Shown in pieces: positions 1 to 10,097 of a stretch of DNA of 64,000 bases. The notes under the pieces were generated by a model. It saw nothing but the letters and a program-made list of their open reading frames with translations. It was not told the DNA's origin and made no database searches. Numbering within the stretch: the stretch's first letter is position 1; every line of letters begins with the position of its first letter. The stretch is from Symbiodinium sp. CCMP2592 (Eukaryota > Sar > Dinophyceae > Suessiales > Symbiodiniaceae), in contig CAJNDT010005880.1 of assembly GCA_905221615.1 (NCBI GenBank), positions 674,501-738,500 of the forward strand, given 5' to 3'. Made by a program: the position numbers and the translations under genes.

Positions 1-1050
1 GGAATGGAGGAATGGGGTACAATTATAACTACTATCACTACCATTCTTCCATATAATTCGGATGACCACACTTAGGGGACTTATTCAGTCCCTTAAGCCT
101 TTAAGTAAGCCCCTAACCGCTAAGCCCTAAACCTCAAACCCTAAACCCCTTAAAGGGTAATTTGCTGAACCTTTGCCAAGCCCCAAGACTGAACCTCCAA
201 GCCTGACGAAGCCTAAGCGCCCCACGGGCTTAGAGTTTAGTTTTGAGGACCTGGGCATTAGGTGGTGATATTCGTTCAGGTTTCATAAGTCTTTCAATAG
301 GGGACCCTAACACAGTACCCTGAATAGTAGGATCCTTAATATCAGGGCCCCAAATTCAAAATAAGGTAAATGTTCGGAAACTACCATATTCATAATAAGT
401 GTTTTGAACATTGTTTGCAGCTAGTAAAGTTTCAAGGCTCCAACCGTCCACGAAGTTCACTGCAGCCTCACCCGCCCAACGGTAGCCCTAAGACGCAGGT
501 TGTTTGCTCAGCGAGGGCAAAATTTTCTCATCCCCAAACCCTAAAATCACCTAACAAAAGGAAGGAAGCGACGTTGGTGTAAGGATGTTTTCCGAAGCTT
601 CCAAAACCCAAGCTCTAAGACCTGCGCCGAAACCCCTGTACACCAAAGTATTCGAAAGATAAGCAGTGTAGACCCCTGGGCCATAAACCCCTTCTCACCA
701 ACGACCTGAACATTAGGATGCTTGTGATGATCTCGTGTTAAGCAACGGTTGTAATTTCGGAGTCTACATGAGTCATCACGGCGTCGTTGCGGTCTTATGG
801 ACGTCGCTTGGGGTTTAGGACTTGGGGAGCCTCTGATTCAGCCATGAGTTGCTTTTCTGACTGTTTGTTGTCGCGGAACGGGTGCGGAGTCGAGGTGGGA
901 TTCAATTTTTCGGGGTTTGGGTTGGGGGGCTCGGGGTTTTCTCAGGGTTTACAGGTTTCCTGGCTTTCTCCTTCTCTCTAGACAGAAGCCCTCAACCCTA
1001 GCCCTAATCTCTAAAACCCTAGACCCACGCCCTGAAAAGCTCAGCCTCCT
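1..1050. other. gene-free, telomere-like degenerate DNA
   Basis: No convincing gene. The stretch has scattered CCCTAAA-type heptamers (for example near 124-150 and 1000-1025) and one decayed element end (293-388). The short ORFs at 370 and 787 have no protein-like pattern. Confidence 0.6.
293..388. mobile_element. MITE family E, left end missing (E0)
   Basis: Internal blocks GGGGACCCTAA, AGTAGGATCCTTA and ATAAGGTA and the right end TTCGGAAACT match the E family (intact copy at 55537-55643). The matching left arm is absent. Confidence 0.6.
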
Positions 1051-1053
1051 TGA

Positions 1054-1158
1054 CTAGGATGCCCAGTAGTACCCTTATTCGCTTTTTGTAGCCCTAGGCT
1101 CCTTATAAAGGTACCCAATACCAAAAGGGAGCCCTTTCTACTCCTAGGTTACTGGGCT
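1054..1158 (+). mobile_element. MITE family C (C1)
   Basis: Family C is about 112 bp. It starts CTAGGATGCCCAGTAGTACC and ends with the inverse form GTTACTGGGTATCCTAG, with a core CCTTATTCCCTTTTTGTAG. This copy has lost the last bases after ACTGGGC. Eleven copies occur in the window. Better copies are flanked by 4-bp direct repeats. Confidence 0.8.
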
Positions 1159-1204
1159 TTACACCTTTACACCTCAAAGGAGCCTCGGACCCTCAACCCT
1201 CCTA

Positions 1205-1308
1205 CAGGTGCCTAAATAATTACCTATACTATTTTGGGGGGTTCCTTATTATAAATACAGCATAAGGGGCCCTAAAACCCCATTCTAATTATTAAGGCCC
1301 CTACATTA
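1205..1308 (+). mobile_element. MITE family N (N1)
   Basis: Inverted-repeat element. Left arm GGTGCCTAAATAATTACC, core TTCCTTATTATAA, right arm ATTCTAATTATTAAGGCCCC. Related copies are at 4583, 18846, 35128, 41761, 52487 and 56244. Confidence 0.7.
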
Positions 1309-1371
1309 AACGCCCAGGAGAAGGCCTAGTTACCACTAGCATCGTCTTAAAGTCACTATAAATGTTAATTA

Positions 1372-1479
1372 TATGGGTGGCTGTCAAAATTAGGGTCCCT
1401 TTTTGGGTCCTTATTATAATACGACACCTAATATTTAAGGTACCCAAAAGGGACCCCTGTTTTGACAACTGCCCATATA
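1372..1479 (+). mobile_element. MITE family D (D1)
   Basis: Terminal inverted repeat ATGGGTGGCTGTCAAAATTA pairs with TTTTGACAACTGCCCAT. The core holds CCTTATTATAATACGACACC and AATATTTAAGGTACCC. Eight family copies are seen. A hairpin spans the whole element. Confidence 0.85.
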
Positions 1480-1740
1480 GGACAATCGAACCCAGACCCC
1501 TGTTTAAAAAAATACGAAGGCCCCGACAATAAACGCCCAGAGAAAGTTGTTTAGAACCCTTGTAGTATCCTTAACCTAAAGCTTAAAACTTAAGCCTCAA
1601 GCCCAGAATTCTAAGCCCTATAAACCTTAAATCCTAAACTTCCTAAGTCCTAAGCCCTAAACCCCAAAACCCCAAACCCAAAGTCGCCCAAAACCGGCCC
1701 AAAACCCAAAACCCTCCAGCCCACAACGCCTACAAACGCC

Positions 1741-1990
1741 CCAGGAGAAGGCCCCTATACTATAGAACTCTGTCGGCCCCTTTAAGGAACACTAGGACCC
1801 AGAGTAAGCCCTTTTTCCCTTTTGTAGGGTTCAGGTTCCCTTATGACCCTTTTAAACCAAAAAGGGCACCCGTTTTATTCCTAGGTTACTCTTAGGTCTA
1901 GAACACTTTTTAAAGAGCCTACTATAGAACCCTACTATAGACCCCTTTAGCGAACCCTCTTGAAGGAGTCTACCATCGACCCCTTCAAGA
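1741..1990 (+). repeat. duplicated module, copy 1 (carries an F insertion)
   Basis: A GGAGAAGGCCCC...TACTATAGAACCCT...AGACCCCTTTA...GAACCCTCTTG module that recurs at 2245-2360. This copy is interrupted by element F1. The other copy is uninterrupted and acts as an empty site. Confidence 0.65.
1792..1901 (+). mobile_element. MITE family F (F1) with 4-bp target duplication
   Basis: Family F runs from CTAGGACC(C)AGAGTA to TTACTCTTAGGTCTAG, with internal AACCAAAAAGGGCACCC. Flanks read AACA before and AACA after the element, a 4-bp duplication. The paralogous module at 2245-2360 lacks the element. Confidence 0.85.
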
Positions 1991-2084
1991 AAATTCTTTA
2001 TAGGGAGCCCTTTAAAAGGAACAGTTTAAACGAGCCCTATTCTAATTACTGAGGCCCCTATATATCACACACTAGCCTTCGTAC

Positions 2085-2170
2085 CTTAACCCTAAACCCA
2101 AAACCCTAAACCCAAAACCCTGAACCCCAAAACCCTGTACCCCAAAACCCTGAACCCTAAACCCTAAATA
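2085..2170 (-). repeat. telomere-like array (CCCTAAA/CCCAAAA)
   Basis: A run of CCCTAAA, CCCAAAACCCTGAA and similar heptamer variants in C-strand orientation. It is degenerate and so not an active chromosome end. Confidence 0.8.
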
Positions 2171-2244
2171 AACCCTAATCCCCTACCCCCCCGTTATCCC
2201 CTAAACCCCCGCTATTAAGGCGCCTATATGAAACGCACCCCCCC

Positions 2245-2360
2245 CTTCAGGAGAAGGCCCCGTTACTATAGAACCCTTCTGTCGACCCCTGTCAGGAACC
2301 CTAAGGAGCCTACTATAGAACCCTACTGTAGATCCCTTTAAGGAACCCTCTTGCCTTCTA
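2245..2360 (+). repeat. duplicated module, copy 2 (empty site)
   Basis: Paralogue of the module at 1741-1990. It reads CAGGAACCCTAAGGAGCCTACTATAG continuously where copy 1 carries element F1. A shorter GGCGCCTATATGAAACGCGCC-type repeat unit recurs at about 2218, 2358 and 2452. Confidence 0.65.
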
Positions 2361-2369
2361 TGAAACGCG

Positions 2370-2800
2370 CCTTAACCTTCATACCTCAACCCTTAACCCA
2401 AAAACCCTGAACCCTAAACCTAAACCCTGAACCCTATAACCCTATAAGCAAGGCGCCTATATGAAACGCGCCTTCCAGGAGAAGGCGAGCCAACTCTTTG
2501 AAGTGAACGGCTGCCTGGAGCGCCGCGTCGAAAGGGCTCGGAGCCCTGAGGGCTTTAGGGCTCCTTTAAGGGATCCTTAAGGGTTCCTTTAAAGAGGTCT
2601 GTAAGCGTTACTACTAGGGATCTATAAGGGTACTATAACAATGCAGGAACTCGAGGGTTCCTTTAAAGGGTTCCTTAAAGGGGGTCTAAAAGGGATCTAC
2701 AGTAGGGTTCTATGATACATGGCCTTCATAATTCAGGGGTTAGGGTTTAGGGTTTAGGGTTACGAGGAACCTTAGGGTTCCTTTAAAGGGGTCTATAAGG
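2370..2800. repeat. degenerate telomere-like and TTCCTTTAAAGGG-type repeats
   Basis: C-strand heptamers to about 2450 give way to G-strand units GGGTTCCTTTAAAGGG(G/A)TCTATAAGGG. This second unit recurs throughout the window between telomere-like heptamers. Confidence 0.7.
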
Positions 2801-2813
2801 GTTACGATAAGGG

Positions 2814-2908
2814 GAACCTGATTAAGAAAACTTGGGTGTTTATTAGGGTTCCTTATATGAAACCTTCTATTATGGGGTTATAGGCCCAAAGTTTCTTAAT
2901 CAGGTTCT
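2814..2908 (+). mobile_element. MITE family O (O1)
   Basis: Arms GAACCTGATTAAGAAA and TTTCTTAATCAGGTTC are inverse of each other. The core holds TATTAGGGTTCCTTATATGA. Second copy at 45776-45880. Confidence 0.8.
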
Positions 2909-2959
2909 TACATTAGGGTTTTGGGGTTGTCTTGCAGCAAAACGTGAACCCCTGAACGA

Positions 2960-3030
2960 GTTATATACGGAAATCATAGTAAGGAGCCCTAAGAAGGGAG
3001 GTTTCTTATTAGGGTCCATTAAAGCTTTGG
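2960..3030 (+). mobile_element. MITE family L fragment
   Basis: GAAATCATAGTAAGGAGCCC and GGTTTCTTATTAGGGTCC match the inner part and right end of family L (for example 52080-52160). The left end is decayed. Confidence 0.5.
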
Positions 3031-3396
3031 GTTGTAGGAGTTTAAGTCTCATGGTTTAGGGTTTATGGGCCTGGTTTCAGAGTCTAGGCCTTCTTGCTTG
3101 TTCTCGTTTTTGTTTTAAGGGTTGAGGGGTGGTGGTTTAGGGGCTTAGGTTGTCGGGGATAGATAGGTCTTGAATCGGGTTTGGCAGGCGATTTATAGAG
3201 TTCTAATGTACTATTTTCTATCAGGGGTTCTTCCACGGTTTGAGATTTAGAGCTTTGGGTTTTCGGGTGTATGCTTCGTCCAGGATGCTGACAAGGATTT
3301 AGGACATGTTGAGGATTGTTTAAACCCTCAACCCTAAACCCTAAACCCTTTTTTCGCGATTTTGTACGCTTCCGTTTCGTTGGAGGACGGTAATTA

Positions 3397-3513
3397 CCCA
3401 GACCCCCGAAAGGATCCAAAAGTAGATCCCTTAATGGGGTTTCTGTAAAGTGCCCTTAGTAGTATAGGGCCCCAAATTAGGATCTACTTTCCAGATCCTC
3501 CAGGGGGTCTGGG
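3397..3513 (+). mobile_element. MITE family H (H1)
   Basis: Arms CCCAGACCCCCG and GGGGGTCTGGG, followed inward by GGATCCAAAAGTAGATCCC and its inverse GGATCTACTTTCCAGATCC. Copies at 26745 and 39485. Confidence 0.8.
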
Positions 3514-3730
3514 TTGGGGGGAAGGCTTTCCGGCATTGTCCGAAGCGTTCAACGACTGAGCTACGTGGGCGTAGGATAGTAAAGTTAAACACCTGAAATT
3601 ATGGGGGGCCTCACATTTTGATTGAAGCTATATTCCTGCGTTCTGGTGTATTGGGCTCTCTGGGTAGGCTTGTAGTTTAGTAGCTGTGGGATTTCTCGGA
3701 TTTGGGATTCAGTGGTGTCAGAATCTAAGA

Positions 3731-3841
3731 CTAGGATCCGGAGTAGGCCCTTATTCCCTTTTTTAGGGTTTTAGGTTCCCTTATAACCACCTTTAAACCA
3801 AAAAGGGCACCCTTTTCATTCCTAGGCTACTCTTAGGTCTA
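3731..3841 (+). mobile_element. MITE family F (F2) with 4-bp target duplication
   Basis: Full F element from CTAGGATCCGGAGTAGG to CTCTTAGGTCTAG. The flanks are AAGA on both sides, the same duplication length as F1 and F5. Confidence 0.85.
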
Positions 3842-3963
3842 GAAGAGGGCCGGTATTGTAGACCTAAGTGGCAGGATCCTCATCCTGAACCCCGGCACGC
3901 GACATTCCGCAAAGAAGCTTTATTCCCTGAGACTCGAATCTCCCATAATTGAGGAATATACTT

Positions 3964-4088
3964 TACTTGGAGGGGCAAGGGGACTTAGTAAGTCGGTTAT
4001 AAGTAGGGTTATAATTGGGGTAACTCCATTTAGGGTACTTATAACTCTACTTTTCACCTACTTACTAAGTCCCCTGCCCCTCCAAGTA
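3964..4088. mobile_element. MITE, family A variant (A1)
   Basis: Perfect-looking arms TACTTGGAGGGGCAAGGGGA and its inverse, then the A-family inner motif CTTAGTAAGT...CTTACTAAG. The outer arm differs from ordinary A copies and matches the copy at 45940-46163. Confidence 0.8.
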
Positions 4089-4142
4089 AATTATAGTAGG
4101 ATCCCTATTGTGATTTAAGGGGTTTTCCTTAACTAAGGGCTA

Positions 4143-4248
4143 TACTGTTGATGGACAAAATCCTGCATGACCCTAAGGACTCTAAACTATGGGAACTATG
4201 GTATGTTCCTTGTAATGAGTAATGCAGGATTTTGTCCATCAGCAGTAG
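4143..4248 (+). mobile_element. MITE family G (G1)
   Basis: Arms CTGTTGATGGACAAAATCC and GGATTTTGTCCATCAGCAG, bounded by TA on both sides. Inner TGCAT...ATGCA pairing continues the hairpin. Five other copies; a variant arm carries GATATAAATCC. Confidence 0.85.
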
Positions 4249-4461
4249 GAGTCTCTGGGTTGAGTCAGGAGCTTTAGAAGGCTGGGGAACTGATTGCCCT
4301 CTGAGCCCGGGTGACCTTCCAAAGTAGGTTTATACTTCAGAACCCTAAACCCGAGACCCAAAGCTCTAAACTTAAACCCCAACTCCGAAATCCTGAAAGC
4401 CTGAATCCCGAATCCAACTCTGATTTTTTTGTGCGGTAGCTATATATTCCATACTAGCCTA

Positions 4462-4487
4462 GAAAAAGGTAGGTTTTGGTAGGTTAA
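4462..4487 (+). mobile_element. MITE family I, right end only
   Basis: GGTAGGTTTTGGTAGGTTAAG matches the right arm of family I (for example 36676-36780). No left arm lies upstream. Confidence 0.6.
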
Positions 4488-4582
4488 GCCCTAAACCCTA
4501 AACCTCGAATAAGGTAAACCCTAAAGCCTAAATCGCGAATGCTAAACTCTCAATCTGAAGCTCTGGTGTGACGTTAATGCAG

Positions 4583-4682
4583 GTGCCGTAATAATCACCT
4601 GTACTATTTTAGGGGTTCCTCATTATAACTATAGTATAATGGGCCCCGAAACCCTATTCTAGTTATTAAGGCCCCTATCTTA
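4583..4682 (+). mobile_element. MITE family N (N2)
   Basis: GGTGCCGTAATAATCACC, core GGGTTCCTCATTATAACTA and right arm ATTAAGGCCCCTATCTTA parallel N1. Confidence 0.7.
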
Positions 4683-4689
4683 AGCTGTT

Positions 4690-5780
4690 GCTTTACCTGC
4701 GCAGTTGGAAATCGTAAAGGTTTCTTTCGGTTCTTGTCTTGTAGAACTCTGGCACCGGGTTTATTTGGTTTCGTTTGAGTTTAGTTTGCAGAGCTTGTAG
4801 GTTCTATCTCAGGCATCCTGAGCGGTGTGTGTGTGTGTGTGTTTGTTTAGGGTTCGTGGCGTTCGGCGGTCCCGTTTTAGCGTAGGAAGGCATAATGATT
4901 ACGTGCTAGCCTTCCCTCACAGGCCCTGTATACCTATAGACTTATAGAATACGCAATATTCCCCAAACCCGAATATCCTAATATCTAAACCCTAATAAAG
5001 GCCGAACCCTTACAGGGTCTGGCTTTTCGGGCCTCAGCTTGGAGGTTTCAGAGTTGACGTTAGGGTCTAGGGTAGAAGCGGAATATGATTATCCTAACCC
5101 CTTTCAGGAAATTATAGGGTATCCTACCATGAAACCATATTCCAACTTTCTGGAGTTCCCTGTAGGGTTGAAACCCAGAGGGACTTCATGGCATAGGGTG
5201 CATGTCAAATTTGCCTCAGCTTTTGTCTAGGGTTAAAACTTACGCTGGTTTGGGTATAGGGTTAAAGTTTACATTAGTTTGGGTTTAGGGTCTATACTCG
5301 GATTTGTACTGAGGTTCTAAAGTTCACAAAGGGTTTATCCCAATGCTTATACCACGTAAGGTTTACAGTATACTAGGGTTTTTGTGATCATACACAGGGC
5401 TCTTCAGGAATCCTGAATCCTGCATATTTGAAGGCTTGGCTCTAGTAGTAACGACCCCGGCTACTCCACACACTTCTTGAGGTCATCGTTATCGTCGTGG
5501 CCAAGTCGCCGGAGGGGAAGGCGTGGCAGATGAGTCGACTCCGTAAATAAAGCTTTCCTTTTCACCAGCCTGAACCCTGAACCCCAAGAAGCACGGTTTA
5601 GGGTTTAGGGTTCAGGGACAGTCTAGTCTACCTAGCCGTGACGGTTTGAGGAAATGATGGAAAGACATAGGCTGCGAGCAGAGAGTTATTAAATGGTATC
5701 CCTGTTAAGGATCTGTCTATGATGCTCTGGTTTGCAGGTTTTGCGATGTACGACAAACTTGAGAGCTGCTTGCCCAAAAA
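4690..5780. other. no gene recognised
   Basis: Mostly unique sequence with a (GT)n tract at 4827-4842 and scattered TTTAGGG-like motifs at 5225-5300 and 5595-5615. The 63-residue ORF at 5039 resembles no family. Confidence 0.5.
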
Positions 5781-5799
5781 AATTAATTGGGCTTTGCCA

Positions 5800-5895
5800 C
5801 GACATTGGTGGCGACGGCGACGGCTGCTCCTGCTACTACGACGAGGACGTCAATGACCACTACTGCTACTGCTATGGGTGCTGCTTTTAAGACGG
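5800..5895 (+). repeat. trinucleotide-rich low-complexity tract
   Basis: GGCGAC, CTGCTACTAC and GACGAGGAC triplets give Thr/Ala-rich or Arg-rich reading depending on frame. The 69-residue ORF at 5787 is probably a by-product. Confidence 0.5.
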
Positions 5896-6287
5896 GCGCG
5901 ATGGAAACCAAGACAGATCCGAACCCAATAGCTAGATATGCTTCAATAGCAATAATTATCAGGTTCCGATCAATCAGACACAGCTACAAACCCTAAACCC
6001 CTAAACCCTAAACCCCTAATGTTGGGTATAATTCACAGCTGAAGATGCCGTCGCTTCTTTGGGTTCAGGAGCGGCTCAGGGGAGCCAGCCGTTGCGCACA
6101 CCGGTCTACTCAGCAGTTCGGCCAGTGGCCGAAAGACTTCCTGTAAAGGAGCCCTTATGGGAACGCTTGAAGGAGCCCTTATGGGCTCTATAAAATTATG
6201 CTAGAATATACATCCGCAGCACGATCAATTTTTTAAGGCCATTACATTATTCAAAGACTGCCCGGCATTCGACCTGTTGGCCATGAG

Positions 6288-7901
6288 TTGATTGGCAGCT
6301 GGAGTCCCCAGTCAATCATGTCACCTACACTTGAGGTAAGCCTCATGAGTGGCACGACTGTGTCACTGCAGACGCACGGCGACGAATCCGTAGAATCGTT
6401 GAGGGAGCGTGCGCAGAGAGCCCTGAAAGCTGGCAAAGGTCGGCTCTTGGACTCCACCGGAAGAGTTCTTGGTGAAGGAGCGCCTCTGGAAAAGGCCAGG
6501 CTGCAACATCAGGAGCGACTGACGTTCCAGGTTCGACGGGTCGAGATATGCGGTGGATGGTTTGCCTTTGCTGCGATCCTGGGGGATGGCTCTGTCGTGA
6601 CCTGGGGCTGTGGTGACTGCGGTGGTGACAGTAGTGCTGTGCGAGATCAGCTGAGGAATGTTCAGCAGATTCAAGCGACTCATGCAGCCTTTGCTGCGAT
6701 CCTTGGTGATGGCTCTGTCGTGACCTGGGGCCGTGGTGGTGCTGGTGGTGACAGCAGCGCTGTGCGAGATCAGCTGAGGAATGTGCTGCAGATTCAAGCA
6801 ACTGGATCGGCCTTTGCCGCAATCCTGGGGGAAGGCTCCGTCGTGACCTGGGGCGATGCCGACGCCGGTGGTGACAGCAGTGCTGTGCGACATCAGCTGA
6901 AGAATGTGCAGCATATTCAAGCAAATGTTTATGCCTTTGCTGCGATTCTGGGGGATGGCTCCGTGGTTACTTGGGGAGATGCTGGCAGGGGTGGTAACAG
7001 CAGTGCTGTGCAAGATCAGCTGAAGACTGTGCAGCAGATACAAGCAACCAATGGGGCCTTTGCTGCGATCCTTGGTGATGGCTCTGTCGTCACCTGGGGC
7101 CGTGCTGACAGCAGTGGCGTCCGAGATCAGCTGAAAAATGTGCAGCACATTCAAGCAACTCAGTATGCCTTTGCTGCGATCCTTGATGATGGTTCCGTGG
7201 TGACCGGGGGCATGTCTTATTGCGGTGGTGACAGCCGCGCGGTGCGAAATCAACTGAGGAACGTACAACAGATTCAGGCAACTGATGGGTCCTTTGCTGC
7301 GATCCTGGGGGACGGCTCCGTCGTGACCTGGGGTACGGCATCCGTCGGTAGTAACAGCAGTGCTGTGCAAGATCAACTGAGGAACGTACAACAGATTCAG
7401 GCAACTGATGGGTCCTTTGCTGCGATCCTGGGGGACGGCTCCGTCGTGACCTGGGGTACGGCATCCGTCGGTAGTAACAGCAGTGCTGTGCAAGATCAAC
7501 TGAGGAACGTACAACAGATTCAGGCAACTGATGGGTCCTTTGCTGCGATCCTGGGGGACGGCTCCGTCGTGACCTGGGGTACGGCATCCGTCGGTAGTAA
7601 CAGCAGTGCTGTGCAAGATCAGCTGAAGAATGTGCAGCAAATTCAAGCAACCAATGGGGCCTTTGCTGCGATCCTGGGGGATGGCTCTGTCGTGACCTGG
7701 GGCGAAGCTCCCCGCGGTGGTGACAGCATTGCCGTGCGAGATCAGCTGAAGAATGTGCAGCAGATTTCAGCAACCAGGGGCGCCTTTGCTGCGATCCTTG
7801 CTGACGGCTCCGTCGTGACTTGGGGCCATGCTAGGTACGGTGGTGACAGCAGTGCTTTTCAAGATCAGCTGGGCAAAGCTCCCCACGCAACACCCTTGTA
7901 G
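6288..7901 (+). CDS. ubiquitin-like / RCC1-repeat protein, copy 1
   Basis: Single ORF of 537 residues with no intron visible. Residues about 12-85 form a ubiquitin-like segment (LEVSLMSGTTVSLQ, SVESLRERAQRAL, LLDSTGRVL). From residue about 90 there are eleven units of roughly 41 residues with the core FAAILGDGSVVTWG and a linker DSSAVRDQLRNVQQIQAT. Such cores belong to the RCC1/alpha-tubulin-suppressor-like beta-propeller family, usually protein-interaction or exchange-factor scaffolds; more than seven units exceeds one standard propeller. Unit 5 is shortened, unit 6 reads VVTGG instead of VVTWG, and unit 11 runs into a divergent tail (GKAPHATPL). Two in-frame ATGs (6288, 6318) both align with the paralogue at 56924, so the true start is unresolved. 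Cellular role is not predictable from sequence. Confidence 0.85.
   Translation: MIGSWSPQSIMSPTLEVSLMSGTTVSLQTHGDESVESLRERAQRALKAGKGRLLDSTGRVLGEGAPLEKARLQHQERLTFQVRRVEICGGWFAFAAILGDGSVVTWGCGDCGGDSSAVRDQLRNVQQIQATHAAFAAILGDGSVVTWGRGGAGGDSSAVRDQLRNVLQIQATGSAFAAILGEGSVVTWGDADAGGDSSAVRHQLKNVQHIQANVYAFAAILGDGSVVTWGDAGRGGNSSAVQDQLKTVQQIQATNGAFAAILGDGSVVTWGRADSSGVRDQLKNVQHIQATQYAFAAILDDGSVVTGGMSYCGGDSRAVRNQLRNVQQIQATDGSFAAILGDGSVVTWGTASVGSNSSAVQDQLRNVQQIQATDGSFAAILGDGSVVTWGTASVGSNSSAVQDQLRNVQQIQATDGSFAAILGDGSVVTWGTASVGSNSSAVQDQLKNVQQIQATNGAFAAILGDGSVVTWGEAPRGGDSIAVRDQLKNVQQISATRGAFAAILADGSVVTWGHARYGGDSSAFQDQLGKAPHATPL
7261..7629 (+). repeat. three near-identical 123-bp units inside the RCC1 gene
   Basis: Units begin at 7261, 7384 and 7507. 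By eye the first two are identical and the third changes only in its last bases. Neighbouring units are clearly more diverged, so this is a recent in-frame tandem amplification. Confidence 0.9.
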
Positions 7902-9045
7902 ACCTTACAGCGTGTTACCGGGCCTACACTCAAGCCCTTCTAATATTCATTAACATTCCTTAAGTTATCCCTTATATGGAACTCTTCGAAGGAACACCAC
8001 TGTAGGCCTTTGAACACTTTGGGTTTAGGGTGTTGGGATCGGTTTGAAGACCCGCAACCCTGTTTCGCAACCCTATGACCGCATGAAGCCAACTTTTAAT
8101 CGTACTTTTAATCGTACAAGGCTGGGTTGTCCTTTGGGATCTGTTATAATTTCCTCACTATTTTGTAGAGAACCATAATAGTAAATGATTTTCAAAGGGC
8201 TTAAAGGACAACTCAGAAGGCGGGCTTGTTACCTTCAGCCCTAAGCCCTGCAGTCGGGCCTGAACACTTGGCACTGCTTCTTTACGTATGGTAATATAGG
8301 GCCTTAACAGACAACTAGAATAGGGCTACTTTAAAGGGTTCTGAAACGGGTTATTGTAAGGGGTACTATGGTAATTGGTCATGGTTTCCCGTGGCGCTAT
8401 GGTACACCGTATGCATAAGTATACCCCATGTCCATGTTCTGACAACCCTGCAAAAGAACTCTAGACAGCCTTAACCCCAAACCCTACAAAAAGACCTACA
8501 AAAGCCCTGTAAATCCCTGGGAAAAATATCTACAAGCAGAACAACAAGAAGTCAGGTAAAGGTTTTCGATTTAGGGTTTTGTTCCTTCATGGGTTCATGT
8601 GCTGGTTTTATGAGGGTTCCTTGAAACGGGTTGAGGGTTTAAGGCTTTTATGGGTTTAGGGTCCAATCCTAAACTCCACATGGAAACAGGATCGACGGAT
8701 TCAGTATATGAGTTGAAGGTTTCAGATTGGATTCCGATTCGAAAAAGAAAAGCCCCACCATGTATGTGCAGTCAGGGCGGGTAATCATGCATCATAGTCT
8801 CCTTAGGAAGTATTTTTTTATGTTGCTCATATAAAACCCAAGAGAATGTTTAAAATATGATTTTCATATGGTTCAACGGGGGGTCTAGTACAGAAGCTCG
8901 AGGGTTCAGTGTTGTAGGGGTTTGCATCTTCATTCTGCCCCAACAGACAGGGTTTAGGGTTTCGGGTTCGCCAGCGCAGTTGCTGGCGCACTACGCAATT
9001 CCGCTTTTCAGCACTTTGAAGCAATTTCTCTTCCCTAGGGGTCAT
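7902..9045. other. no gene recognised
   Basis: Downstream of the RCC1 gene. Contains a short tandem TTTTAATCGTAC at about 8093 and scattered TTTAGGG motifs. No terminator or polyadenylation signal can be assigned. Confidence 0.5.
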
Positions 9046-9047
9046 TC

Positions 9048-9192
9048 CTAAGTGCAAAAACGTCATCCCTAAGTGCAAATCGCCCCTAAGTGCAAACGCG
9101 CCCTAAGTGCAAAAGCGCCCCTAAGTGCAAAAGCGCCCCTAAGTGCAATAGCGCCCCTACGTGCAAGAGCACCCCTCCTTGCAAGCCCCCCC
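9048..9192 (+). repeat. 18-bp minisatellite
   Basis: About eight copies of CCCTAAGTGCAAAAGCGC with drift toward the 3' end (CTACGTGCAAGAGCACCC). Because 18 is a multiple of three, one frame reads a hexapeptide repeat of the type KAPLSA. The ORF at 9073 is therefore possibly spurious. Confidence 0.9.
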
Positions 9193-9194
9193 CT

Positions 9195-9262
9195 TGTCCT
9201 GCCTTGCCCTGGTCTGCCCTGCCCTGCCCTGCCCTGCTCGGCTCTGCTCCCTCTGCCCTGCC
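9195..9262 (+). repeat. TGCCC pentamer tract
   Basis: Runs of TGCCC, TGCCT and CTGCT directly after the 18-bp minisatellite. Confidence 0.8.
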
Positions 9263-9504
9263 CTGAACCCTGCTTCATTACGTTCAATTTACTTAAACCT
9301 CTGTTCGGGTGAATTGCTTCACTTTTCTTAAATATGTTGGTTGGTTTGCTGTTTCAATATACTTCAAAGTGGCCCCTTTATTTTACACAGACAAATTCTA
9401 CTTTACTTAAAACTGAATTGTGATCGTCGGCTGCTTTCTTTCAATCCTGCTTTCCTTCGGCTCGGTCAAACAACAGTCTGCGCTGGCGCACTTAAGCGCA
9501 AGCC

Positions 9505-10090
9505 TTCTAAAGTTAGGGTTAGGGTTTAGGGTTTAGGGTGCTCACCAGAAGGGGCTACTAGCTTGGTCCGACCGTGAAGGAGGCCTCAAGCAGACTCAAA
9601 TTGACTCGACCGTGTAATTCGTGAACCCTAAACCCTAAACCCACCCACACCGGCCAGAGGATTTGGCTATCCGGAACGCCACAGACGTGCATCGGGATAC
9701 AAGGACCGGCTGGTATGGATTGTTAGGCTACTTACATTCCCTAAACCCCTATAAACATAACCCTGAGCCATAAACCACGAAGCCTAAATCTTAAACCTTA
9801 AATCCGTCTCCCTGAAGCTTCATGCTCCAGCGCGATGTTTTAGGATTCCTCCACGGGCTCCTGTGAAGTTCCTAGAAGGGGCTGAAATAAGGGCCCCTGC
9901 AAGGGTTCCTGCAAAGGGCGCAACCTCAAGTCCCAAAATATGGAGTCAAACAATGAAATCTGTTGAGGGCTTGGGGTTTAAGTGTTTAGGGCCTAGAGTG
10001 AAACGATAGTTTGGGTTTAAAGGGCTTGCTTTCGAGTAGGAGGACAGAGCTGGTTTCATGCAGCGTCGAACATCTCCCCTTTAGAGGAGC
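9505..10090. other. gene-free; short telomere-like tracts
   Basis: GGGTTAGGGTTTAGGGTTTAGGG at about 9513 and CCCTAAACCCTAAACCC at about 9625 are separated by unique sequence. No gene seen. Confidence 0.5.
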
Positions 10091-10097
10091 TCTATTC

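Noticed and set aside
3531..3586. tRNA-like A box on the minus strand (GCCCACGTAGCTCAGTCGTT)
   Set aside because: The D arm has a mismatch, no anticodon stem pairs properly, and no T-arm GGTTCGA follows; element H1 occupies the expected 3' part.
6343..7773. Long minus-strand ORFs (193, 427 and 227 residues) across RCC1 copy 1, and likewise at 57075-58381
   Set aside because: The repeat unit is a multiple of three and lacks stops in other frames, so one open unit opens the whole array. The antisense peptides follow the sense repeat exactly.
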